Origin: Diphasiastrum complanatum | Taxonomy: Eukaryota; Streptophyta; Lycopodiopsida; Lycopodiales; Lycopodiaceae | Length of the DNA stretch: 64,000 bases | Assembly (NCBI GenBank): GCA_029204225.1 | Contig: CM055099.1 | Span: 63,783,614 to 63,847,613, forward strand | Reading direction: 5' to 3' | Shown: one piece after another, positions 1 to 10,907 of the stretch | How positions within the stretch are numbered: position 1 is the first letter of the stretch | How the letters are laid out: every line of letters starts with the position of its first letter | Program-made: the position numbers and the translations under genes | Notes under the pieces: generated by a model | What the model was told of the DNA's origin: nothing | The model's input: the letters and a program-made list of their open reading frames with translations, nothing else | Database searches by the model: none

Positions 1-1500
1 TTACTCTTGGGATTCTTTGTGGTTTTATGGAGAATTTTCCTTGAGTGCCAATTTGTGATGCTTTTTTGGAGCTTTTTCATGTCTAGATCAAATATTTGGT
101 AGATTTGATTTTTACAGCAAGTGTTTCATTTTAGGGTTCATATATGATGAAATTAATGCTACATGCCGGTTCTCTCCAATGATTTATGATTCTAGCTATG
201 TTTTGGTCAAAATTGCTTGGTTTTTTATGTTTTTTGGCACAAAATAGATAGTAAGAACCAAAATCCAGCAAGATCAGATCAGTTAGATGGTTGTAATTCT
301 GAAATGCTTTGCATGTGTTAGAGAAAGAGTTGTATGTCATGAATTTCCACTTTATGGTGATGAAAAAACCGGAAAATAGCCAAAAATCATCATTTTGCTA
401 GTTTTTTAATAAAATTGGATAGTAGGTGGCTGTAAAACACCATATAGAGCTTGTAAAGTGGTGGATCAAAGTCTTTTGAAGCTTTTCCTGAAGTTAGAAC
501 CAAGAATTCCAGCAATTGAACTTGCAAGAAGTAAAAAAAGTTCAAAAAATAACAATTTTTGGTAATTTTTGGGGAAATCCATAAATATATCATTCTGGAA
601 ATATTTACTGCATAATTAGAATTCCTTTTTACCCTCCCAACAAGCTATCAGACCTGTGAATTGATGGCCGGTGGCTTATGCACCATCTCCATCAAGTTTG
701 AAGCTATTTTGACTTCTACAAATCAAGAAATCTTCGTTCTCAGCCTATACTGCATCTTAGGATTGGTATGAATGCTTCTTGGAAGTCTAATTGGTTGTTT
801 AAGACTGTTGGTAGTATCAATTTTGGGCTAGAATGGGTGCTTGCACGTTTTTGCATGATTCCTTCTTGTGGATGTGAGCCCTACTACTGATTTTCTGACA
901 CTCTGATCCCGTGTGTGAAGCCTAGGTGGTAGGCTAATGTGGCAAGCATCTTGTTCACTTGGTCTCCCTCTATATTGAGCTTTATAGCACCCAATTTGGT
1001 GTCCTGTAGCCAAAGTTATGATCATTTGAAGTTTTGCAGTTTTGTGAGTACAATTGGCAAAATTTGGAATTGTTCTGATTGCATGCCAATCATTTCCCTA
1101 ATTTGTAGTATTGTGTTTGCATGGATTAGTTGCATGCTGATTCTCATAGTAATTCTGACATACATGAGGGATTTACAATTGATTTGAGTGTTCATACGCG
1201 TGTGCTCTGACAATTTTGGTCACAAATCAGTGTTAATGGCTGACAAATTTTGTAAAACTGAAGTTTATGTAAAAAATTTCGTAATGACGTTTGTAATTGA
1301 TGTAGTGTGCTTTGCATGCCAGTTTGACATTGGGTTAGTAACACTAGGAATCAGACATTATTTTGATTATTTTGATTTTTTTGATTTTGATTGCCTTTTG
1401 TACTAACAATATTTTCGTCAGAATTTTTGAATTACATAAATTAAAGTAGAAATTGAATTTTTTAAAAAAATCGAAATTTCGGTCGTTTTTTTCGTCATCT
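1..1500. other. Anonymous AT-rich sequence
   Basis: I see no gene here. The reading frames present are short (under about 95 codons), AT-driven and show no recognisable motif. It may be the far end of the decayed element that follows, but nothing in the sequence proves that. Confidence 0.4.
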
Positions 1501-4500
1501 ATGGAATCAGTTTAGATTAGTGAATTGATTAAACTGAGTTTATCAGTTTGAATTGATCACAATGTTTTCACGAAGTCTAAATTATTTTCCAGTGATAGAT
1601 AAGTTTAAATTGACAGAAGGAACTGCAATGAATTGCCGACAGTTTTTACTGTGTGTTTTTTTTTTAAAAAACTTTTGGAGCTGGGAACTCCCAGATTGAA
1701 AGTTAAAATTTGAATTTTTTTCTTTTTGTTGAATTTCAAATTGGTTAAAATTTGAATTTAGTTACTTGTTTGATAGTTTTCTAATCGATGTTGATCGATA
1801 GAAATCAGTCAAGTGAACGTCTGTGCAAGATACTCATTAAATTTGAATTAAAATCATCAAACTATATGAAATGACTAGATTGGATGAGTGGCAATAGTAT
1901 TGTTTATCTAATCAGTAAATCTGATAGGATACGGTTCAAGAATTACTGAAATGCTATTGGTGGGATTTCCATTCATGTAATTTTATATTCTACGTTTGGA
2001 TAGGTTTTGTCAATATTAACAGAGTAATGCCAAACCAGTCAATTAAAAGGAAAAAAAAAAGTCAAATTTTATTGGAAAATTTGTAATAATAGGAATTACA
2101 TAACTGTTTTTTTTTTTCCAATAAAATCATATGGTGAATTATATTCAAAAGATCAGACTAGTATAGTTTCATATACTAGTAAATGATTTTTGATATATCA
2201 GATATTCAGTCCAGTTATAGGATAGAAATGAAATTGTTTTAAACTTTTTTCGTATAGTAATTAGTTTTTAAAACATTTACGAATGTCATTACGTCTTCTT
2301 GGTACCTTAGTTGACATAGATTTTCAGGGAACTGAAAATCCTAAGGAGGGAAGAAGAGTGGACATCAGAGGTAGTAAGTGTGATCGGGAAATGTATTTCG
2401 TAGTTAGGATTTTGGTAATCCCTGTAAATAATTGCTTAATACCGGTTATTAATTTTCTGGTTAGAATTCATTCAGTTGAATTTGTAAGTGATATCTTTGT
2501 AACCATTGAGTTATCCGTAGTTTTGGATGTCAATTGTGAGGTTACAAGTGGAATCTGATACGTGGATTACATTGGATCTGCTAGTTGACAGAAGCTTGTC
2601 CCTAGATTTGATGCATCAGTAGGGGTTTGAAGCTTATCATTAACCAGAAAGGATCAGGATGTAATATTGAACCATGTTAATTCTTCTGGCTAAGTCACAT
2701 AATCAGATGTGGATTTTGGGTATCCATCTGATAGGCATGGCAGTCATCCAAATAAATGGATTCTTTAACGTTTGGAAACAAGAGATAATATCCTATATGG
2801 ATTATAGGACAACTAGATGATCAACGGAACTCTAGAATATCAGATAAGGCGATTAAGGATTTTCTGGAAGGAAAAGCTGATGGTATGGGACATCAATTTT
2901 GGAAAGGAAATTCTAGGACTATAAAGATCTGATGATCAATGGTGTGTTTTAGAACCTAGTCATGATATGGGAAAAAAAGAAAACCATTTGATCAAATGTG
3001 GGGTATTTTGGGAATTTTTGAGGTTTAATCTAGATCCCAATGTGGTATCTCATTACCTACAAAATCAGAGGCCCTCAAATCTATTTCTCGCTTTCTTCAT
3101 TAATCCTTTACTTCTTGGTAGTTTCTCAAATATAGGATATCAGACTGATTTATATGATTCTTTCCAGCATGAAGTTATTCTTCTAAAAGACTGTTATGTC
3201 ATATAAATTACTACTTGTGTGAATGGACTTGGAATTCAGATAAATTCTAAGATTAACTTGTTTCAATTTCTTAAACCTAGAATATCTCTGTTGCATAAAT
3301 GGATTTCGATGGAATAGTAGTTTCTATCACTCAGATTGAATATATTTGAAGGAGAAGTCCTATTTTTAATGAAGTGAATCCTTTAGAGGAAGCACTTATT
3401 ACTGACTTTTCTTGGATTTGGATATTTTCATATATCATCTTTCAAGTTAACTTTTATTGAAATTTATAATTTCTTCAAAAGGAGGGGTGACATGGTGGAA
3501 TAAAATTATATTTGGGAATTTGTTGGTTGCATAGTTTTGGAAAAGAGCCAGCTATGGTATAGAAATGAGATTTTTCTGAAAGTAATTTCGGATAGATTCA
3601 GAGTAAGATGCCCAATTGGAACTTTTTGAATATGAGAAATTCTCTAGAGATTGTGTGGACAATTTGGAGCTAGAACAGATTTGGAATTTGAATAAGTAGT
3701 ACAATAAAAGGTCAAAAGTTACTAGTTCCATTTTGATTGGAATAGAAGTAAGTTCGATCAAAATTTAAGTCTGAGAGTTCTGTATTGAAACAACCTTATC
3801 TTAGTTTTAGTACTAGGATCAAAGAGGGGTTGTTTGAGTGGAAGAAATTATGCTATTAAAAGAAATTGGATTGGAAAACTGTTGAGATTGAATTTGTCTC
3901 AAAGATTTCCCGGATATGTTATTTACTCATGAGAAATAGAAAATATTTTGTAGCTGAGTTACAAGATCTCAGTGAGATATGTGAGTAACATATGTGGGTT
4001 TTTAGAGGAATCTGCCAGGTAAGAATGTGTTTATGTACTGGGTCATAGAGAAATTATTCTCATATGTGCACAATTAATCTTGTATAAATCTACTGTGTAA
4101 TCCTAGTTACTAAGGTTATATGGTGGAGTTAACCTAGTCGGTGAACATGAACATATGATCAAGTATTGTTTTGAAAGATGCTTGCAGAGTTAACAAATAT
4201 TTGTATAGAAGATTTATGGATTAACTTATAAATGATTTGGGTAAGGATCTAAATGTGGTGTTATACTAGTATAATTGAATTCTTCAACTAGACATTTGAG
4301 ATTTCTGAATCATTGACAATTAACTTGAGTAGTTGATTACTCCATGATGAAGTTAATTGGTAAAACGACCAGTGTAATATGGATTCACCGGGAATTGATG
4401 GTTTTTGAATTATATTGCTTGTAAGACACAACATGATTAGTGAATCATTTGGGTTCATCAGTTAAAAATTGTGTGCATTGGATATACAGTATTCTTAGGA

Positions 4501-6203
4501 TAGAGTATTTTTAGTTAAGGAAGGGACTCAGCTCATTAGTGATTGTATCCCAGAGAGCTCAAGTGGATAACGAATCATAATGAATCCAAGAATGTAGTGG
4601 GTTTCTTTCCTTGCCTAACTCTTGAATCCAAGATCTAGTCAATCTAGCATCAAAGAGACGGAGTTAGTTGTCACACGGAGGTTCGTTCCCATGAAAGCGA
4701 TAGTATAGTTCAGATTTCAACATGAATGGAGGATCTAACACTAACATCCATTAACACTGAGAATTAACACTACATCCATTAACCCTACTTCCATTAACCC
4801 TAAATCCACAACAATGATAGAAACTTACTCTTCTCTCTCTCCCGTTCTCTCTCACAAAAAGCATAAGAAATAGCAATTTCAATAATGATCAAATCCAACA
4901 ATTAACAAAATCCAAAGAAAGCATGAGAAATGGAGGAGAAGAAAGGAAGAACAAGAACATTCATCAATCCATTTCTAAAGAGAACCAATCTACTTTATTG
5001 AAATGAGGAAATGAACATGAGGAACAACTCGAGTTGGTCCCTTTTTATAGTAGCGAGGAGGACCTTGGCCTCTGAATCCTATTGGTTTAGTCTTTAATTA
5101 CCAGTTGTTTATAGAACTTGAATCTTGCACTTCAGTTAAAGAATCATGTTTGGAAGAATATTCCTAAATCCAGTATTTTCTTAGTGGAAAGATTTTGGAA
5201 TGATTATTACTTTTCCTGAGTTATGTTGGACATATACTCCAGTATCATGTAAATGATTAAGTATAATTTTAGATTCCAAAAAATTATGATTGATGAATCA
5301 TACGAATCTAAATATTTATGATTGACAGATCATAAATAGATACTTAATTATTGTCAAGGATTATTCGGAATTGTGATGATTCTGAAGTGTGATGATTAAA
5401 TCTTGGTCTATTAATTGAGTAAGAATTCAAATCAGTGTTTTGAATCTCTTTACTCCAATATTATTGAGAACCTATGGATCTCACGGACATTCTCACAAGA
5501 TAATTATTTTACTTGTGGAGAATTTAATTTATCTAGTGGATGCTATTCAACTACAGTTTATGGCCTGCAGATGCTTGAGTACAGTTCTTCATTTGAATTG
5601 GATCTCTAGTTATCTTAGGAGATGGACAAGTCTATTAAGATGAATGAATGCTATTTTTCTTGCATTTGGTATTAGAAACATGAGCATTTAACTCAAAAGA
5701 GTATCTGGGATACTCAGAGTTGAGTTTTAATCATTCTATAACTTAATGATTCTCCTGGAGATTCTAGATATATGAATTATCATATCTTAGCATCTGGATT
5801 CTAAGGATATTTGTACTTGAAAGCTTATGAATTATTTGTCAGAGTTATGGATAATTTTAGACTGTAATTATAATTATTTTATTATTTCTTTAACTTTAAT
5901 ATCTTAGGTTAGGTTATTTCACCCAGTGTTTCATGTAAGTGCTTTACATGAAGGTGATGTTACTAGCTTGTGATGAATGTAACCCAAATGAAAAATTTAT
6001 CGATTAGTGTACTTTTCAAACCTGAGTTGTACTCTAGAGCAGAGATTAACGATTTGAAATAGGTTTATCTTTGAGTATTTGTTTGATATGAAAGTCAGAC
6101 TAAGAATAATGATTTTCTCGGTTAATATTGGAAGTTAAAGGAACTGTAATTCTTTCCTGTTTAGAGAGCTTCTAATGATAGAAGCAATTTAAGGAGGGAA
6201 GAA
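1500..6203 (+). mobile_element. Decayed Ty3/gypsy-type retrotransposon interior
   Basis: The stretch is AT-rich, looks poor in CpG and has no long frame. Two landmarks identify it. Near 5917-5950 the plus strand reads FHPVFHVSALH, the motif at the integrase C-terminus of Ty3/gypsy polyproteins (usual form HPVFHVS.L). At about 6190-6203 a purine-rich tract (AAGGAGGGAAGAA) lies directly before a TG-starting LTR, as expected for a polypurine tract. No reverse transcriptase or protease could be read in between, so the pol region is beyond recognition by eye. The left boundary is arbitrary. The LTR link is good; the extent of the interior is a guess. Confidence 0.5.
4735..4812. repeat. Imperfect tandem CATTAACCCTA-like repeat
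   Basis: Several diverged copies of a 12-14 base unit (forms of acatccattaaccct) run in tandem. On the minus strand the adjoining sequence contains TATAAAAAGGG near 5049 and AATAAAG, so this may be the untranslated leader of a minus-strand LTR promoter. It resembles the plant telomere unit only by chance, because CCCTAAA is not iterated. Confidence 0.35.
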
Positions 6204-6730
6204 TGTTATGTCCATGGCCAGTAAGTAGGATTCAGTATACTCCTAGTCTTGGATACATGGTACTCCAGTAAATCAAGCTGTTAGTTATGCCACGTCATAC
6301 TGGATGTGACCCAAAATTAATTAATATTCTTGTGAGGCCCAGAACACACCAAATGGAGTTCAGACAAGGTATGAGACAGTGTATGCATCTGTAGAGTTAT
6401 CAATAACAATTCTAGGAATAAGTGGTCCATGCTTAGGACTCTATTCTAGGTGAATCTATGTATAGGAAATTTAGGGCTATGCATTGCTATGTGCCTAGGT
6501 TGCTTTTGGCTCTATATATTGAGGCCAAACTCGCCCTACTCCTCATTGTGATCATTGATTCATTGCCAGGGTTTCACTCTACATTCATGCTTCTTATTCC
6601 TTGGCTTGGGGGTGAAGCTTCTAGAGTTGATTGGTTGCTTCTACTTGGTTGGGTGGTTGCTCCATAGTGTGTTTTCCATTGTGTCTTGTCTTGTAAGCAG
6701 GATCTTAGGGAGCTTCCCTTATAGCAGATA
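6204..6730 (+). mobile_element. 3' LTR (Ty3/gypsy)
   Basis: It starts TGTTATGTCC directly after a polypurine tract, the usual junction of a gypsy 3' LTR. A promoter-like TATATATT lies near 6515. The right end is uncertain; a CA at about 6730 (agtgaca) is a plausible terminus. The matching 5' LTR was not found in the window, so the element either starts upstream of base 1 or has lost it. Confidence 0.5.
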
Positions 6731-8386
6731 CAAGTGACAAAGAAAAAAGAAGAAAAAGAGACACGAGGGAGACACTCAAGAATGCAAGGTTGTGAGGCTG
6801 CTGGGATCTTCCTAATGTTGAAGATAGCAACCATTTGCGGCAATAGAACATTTTGGTTAAATTGCGGCAATTTGCGGAAGACATTTTTTGTGGTAAAGAT
6901 CGACAACAATAAGCACTTGTACAAATTGAGGAAATCCCACTGCCACCATGAGACTTACATCCTCCATCTAGCTAGGCTGACATCCTATCAAGCAATTACA
7001 AGCACAAACCTGTAAAGCTGACATAAATGAGTGACTAAGGCTCAACCTGAGGAAATCTTACTGCCACCATAAGATTGTACCCTCACCAGATAGATAGCTA
7101 GTAGACAATGACAAGTCAATGAGCATAAAATGACTACTTTGTTTCAAACGTAGAAAATGCACAACCACATACAACTCTGACTCAGATCTAGACTCTCATG
7201 ACAAGGCAACATGCAAGCTCCACACACACTCATGCAAACCAACATGAATGATAAAGCGTCAAATACATGACCAAGGCTTGCGCAAACTGTGGTATCCTGT
7301 CGTACCAACACCTGTGCCACTTGTAGATCTGCTGCTACACCACTGGTCACCAAATCAGGTCCTCAACCATGGCCTTCACCTGTACCAAGATTCCCCCACG
7401 TCCAAGCATATCACATAGATGTCCTTATACATCATCCAAGATCAACCATATCGAACCAATGAGCGCTCCAAGCCTCATTCCTGATGTATCTCCCAAACAA
7501 AGCTATGCTCCAAGCCGCTTTGCCCTGACATCCTGTCCAATAAACCCTGAAAGTTGATCCCCATCCATTCCCCATGCTCCAAGCACAAGAGTCTACCAAG
7601 GACTCAATGAATGAATGTATACAAACCTCACCATAGGCTATATCTGAGTAGCTCACCTATCTCCCAGAGATACTAATGATAGTTTGCATGTCCTACATCC
7701 CATGTAGGTTCAACTTTCCATGCTTGACGTTGCCAACTCTGATCTGACCAATACATAGGCCTCCCACCAAGGAGCCTATCTCCCCAATGTATCAATTATA
7801 TCAACCAAACCAAAGCAAATACACTCTAGATCCATTGTTGTGATGAGAAACTCACCCACGATCCATAGCATATCAGGTAGGATAGCTCCAGAACCCCATA
7901 CCCTGTACCATCTGATCACCAAGTATCCATTACCCGCTGATAGCTCCCCAAGAATCTGTCCACCTATAGTGCAACTAGACTCCAATTGGATCTAACCAAA
8001 AGCTGCATCTTGCCTACCAAAAGATGATGGATAGAAACAACATGTGACGCCAACTTGGAGATAACTGTGCATATAACCATGCAGTTCACCTGATCACTTG
8101 TCAAAGTATCAACTGTCACTCCCTGAGCAACCATCTCCATCCCTGCTAGCTCACAACCATGGGCATGCTAGATCCACATCACCCCGTAATGCACTCCAAG
8201 CCCTCAGGATATGTCGATGCCAATGTCCAAAACTGGCCCCATGCTGTAATGCCAACCTGTACTCCCAAACGGGCACACCATGAAGTCCTCGCCATCAGTG
8301 TCCTCTGCAGTAGATCGCTAGCAAAACACTCATCATGGTGCTTGCCCTCCGATCACACCCTGTGTAATCTCCATCCAACCTAGAGC
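6731..8386. other. Gene-poor stretch, no assigned feature
   Basis: Base composition is less AT-rich than to the left and several frames of 60-75 codons occur on both strands. None carries a motif, and their overlap on opposite strands argues against coding. Probably old repeat sequence. Confidence 0.35.
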
Positions 8387-8564
8387 TGGCTCTCAAAGCT
8401 TCACGCTTTGTCCATTTGCGTTTGCAGCTTCTTAATTCCATCATGAATTATCCACGTAAGTCCTGTCCATGCCAATGGCTCTCAAAGCTTCACACTTTGT
8501 CCATTTGCGTTTGCAGCTTCTTGATTCCATCATGAATCACCCACGTAAGTCCTGTCCATGCCAA
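8387..8564. repeat. Two-copy 89-bp tandem duplication
   Basis: Positions 8387-8475 and 8476-8564 are two abutting copies of an 89-bp unit differing at only a few positions. Each copy carries an acceptor-like TTTGCAG, then about 30 bases that include an ATG, then a donor-like CACGTAAGT. This would be the layout of a duplicated micro-exon just upstream of the next ORF. The duplication is directly visible; the exon reading is speculative. Confidence 0.8.
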
Positions 8565-8605
8565 TGACTCAAGTCCAAAATGAAGTAGCTGCCCCCTGAT
8601 GATTA

Positions 8606-9736
8606 TTGTCATTAATCAAACACACGTATGATTTTCGTGATTATGTTAAGGCGTCCAACGAAACAGAGCGATGCGTAGCTAATATTAATGGTATTAGCTT
8701 TCAGCACCAGTTTAAAATCAAATGTAACGAATCAGACATTATATCATTATGGGGCAAACTATTTTCAAATTCAGTTTTGTGGCTACCTCTTGAAGGAGTT
8801 CGATTTTTGCTTAACATTCCATCGACTCAAATCAAGCTTGTTGTGTTGTCTCCCTTGAAGTCCTTGCTAGAAGAACAAAAGGCGCAAAGAGAACATCGTG
8901 AGATTGATCCACTTGCCTCATTAAATTTTTTGGATTTAAGTATTCAAACAGCTTATCATTTTTTTGATGAGTTTGATCAGCATTGGTGGATGGACTTTTT
9001 CGACGAACAAAAAATCAGTTTGCTCAATCTCGAACATACATCAACAACTGATGAATTTCATTGGCCTCATAAATTAGGAACATCAACTACGACTGTCGAA
9101 CCTTCAGATCTTCCTCGGAATAATGATTTCTTGCAGCTTGTGCAAGGTGAGGAACGTGAAATTCATGTGGGCTCAAGGAAGAATAGGCAAAGTGTAAAAG
9201 CTGCAAAAATGAAATGGCGCGATGATTTGAATGAAATCCAAATTGGAAGCCTTGTTGCACTTCTAGCTTCAGAAGATAATAAAGGACATCCATTTTGGAT
9301 TGCCAAAGTACTTGGTTTTATTCGAAATAGCAATCAAACAAAAGTACTACGTGTCCATTGGTTGCGCACCACTTCAACGAATGCTTTTTTGGGAAGGTAC
9401 AAACTCGAAATGTTGCAAGTAGTTCCAAAGGGCAAGAGAAAGAGATTGCCAAAAAATCAACCAAGAGTTGACGATTTGAATCTACAAGATGTAGATGTTT
9501 TGGCATTTAATTTTGAATTAACAATGACCAATCGTCTACGAAAGTCAACAATATCTATATTGAAAGAACGACTTGGATTACTTGAAAAACCATCATCCTC
9601 CACTCGTCATCAACAGAGAAAAGCTGATTTACAATGTTTTTTGTCAACATTAGATGCGGATTCTGAGGAAGACATGCCAGTTGACTCTGATGAAGAAGAC
9701 GGGTCTTCCACTTCATCAGCTGAAAACGAGTGTTGA
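8606..9736 (+). CDS. Unknown 376-codon ORF with Tudor/BAH-like segment, no ATG start
   Basis: An uninterrupted frame runs from just after a TGA at 8600-8602 to a TGA at 9734-9736. The first codon listed is TTG; the first in-frame ATG lies about 128 codons in, so the 5' end is either an upstream spliced exon or missing. Residues about 210-275 read as a compact domain (GSLVALLA, then PFWIAKVLGF, VLRVHWL and GRYKLEMLQVV), reminiscent of chromatin-reader folds such as BAH, Tudor/Agenet or PWWP. The C-terminus (about 348-376) is acidic and serine-rich. A basic KGKRKRLPK patch near residue 272 could be a nuclear signal. I do not recognise the family. Intact coding amid decayed elements suggests selection or recent arrival. 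A transposase C-terminal part is the main alternative to a host gene. Confidence 0.55.
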   Translation: MSLIKHTYDFRDYVKASNETERCVANINGISFQHQFKIKCNESDIISLWGKLFSNSVLWLPLEGVRFLLNIPSTQIKLVVLSPLKSLLEEQKAQREHREIDPLASLNFLDLSIQTAYHFFDEFDQHWWMDFFDEQKISLLNLEHTSTTDEFHWPHKLGTSTTTVEPSDLPRNNDFLQLVQGEEREIHVGSRKNRQSVKAAKMKWRDDLNEIQIGSLVALLASEDNKGHPFWIAKVLGFIRNSNQTKVLRVHWLRTTSTNAFLGRYKLEMLQVVPKGKRKRLPKNQPRVDDLNLQDVDVLAFNFELTMTNRLRKSTISILKERLGLLEKPSSSTRHQQRKADLQCFLSTLDADSEEDMPVDSDEEDGSSTSSAENEC

Positions 9737-9739
9737 GAA

Positions 9740-10907
9740 TATGTCAAGTTCTGAATTGAGAGGCATCAGTGAAAATTCCTTAGAAAATGTACTTTAAAAA
9801 AAAGAATGTGCATATATAATTTAAGTTATTTTGTATTTCAATGGGATTTCAAATTTCAAAAATCATTTGTTCTCTTGAATTATTATTTCTTTTGTAATTA
9901 TGATGGTTTTATGAAGTTTGCAACAAAAAACTTGTAGTTTTTTTATTTGAAATATGCATTTTTTGGCATTTTTTAAAAACAAAATTTAGAGATTTATTAA
10001 AAAAATCCATGATTTTGGCCTAAAACTAGGACCATTAAAAAACACCAAAAAAGATTACTCTTTTTCAGGTTAAACTCCCAAAGCAAATGTCATCGTGTTT
10101 GCATAAAGAAGTTACAAAAATGTTATTTTTATTACTTTTTATTATTTATCTCTCTTCTATATGTCATTCCTTATAGGGCCCTTTTTTCTCTTAAGTTTTT
10201 CTAGCATCATTGCGTACTATTTTAATGATAACAACCGATATGGAGCACAAAGCTCTCAAGTTTTGGAGATTGTAGGCTCCAATGTGTTCTCAAGCATGCC
10301 TAGGTAGAGGATTAATCCTAGGTGATCTTGTCTCCTAAACAAGTTAATTTAAAATATAATAAGTCTTCTTGGGAACTTGAAAGGCATTCAACTAGTCTAA
10401 AAATCAATAAAGAATAGTTAAGCTAACAAGTAGCATATACTAAGTATTGCTAATGGGTTGGTGGGAACAAGCCCTTAGCTCTTGTGGCAAAGAATAGATA
10501 ATCACACTTATTGAGAGGTACTCTCTCATGTGGGAAGAGCAGTCTCTCATTTTTCAAGGAAGCTTTAGTACTAGAGGTGAAGGAACACTAAGTAGGTCTT
10601 GCACCCATAAATAGGGCATGGGCATATCTCAAATGAGTGAAAAGAAAACGGTCTACAAAAATTGGATGAGCTATTAAAAGAAATTGGATTTGAATTCAAA
10701 ATTGTGTTCATCATTTCAAAAAGTTGTGGCGTGAGACTAGTAGAGGAAGATTTGTGATCGAAGGAGAAGATGGGCGATCATGATTAAGATATCTGTTGGT
10801 TTGATCTTAATATATGTAGAACATATCTAGCATTATACTAAGATCAAGGGTTGTGGGAAGGAAAGTTATGATGAACTGTTTTTTGTTTGTTTAATTAGTG
10901 TGATGAA
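9740..10907. other. AT-rich intergenic DNA, likely includes promoter of the next gene
   Basis: No frame of interest. The last few hundred bases presumably contain the promoter and 5' UTR of the gene starting at 10908, but no convincing TATA box could be fixed. Short repeats of ATGTTTTT/AAAAAC type dominate 9780-10160. Confidence 0.35.

Noticed and set aside
4740-4812. Interstitial telomere repeat
   Set aside because: CCCTAAA occurs singly among CATTAACCCTA variants and is not iterated.
7144-8383. Small overlapping ORFs of 60-75 codons as genes
   Set aside because: They occur on both strands over the same bases, lack motifs and show no splice-consistent extension.
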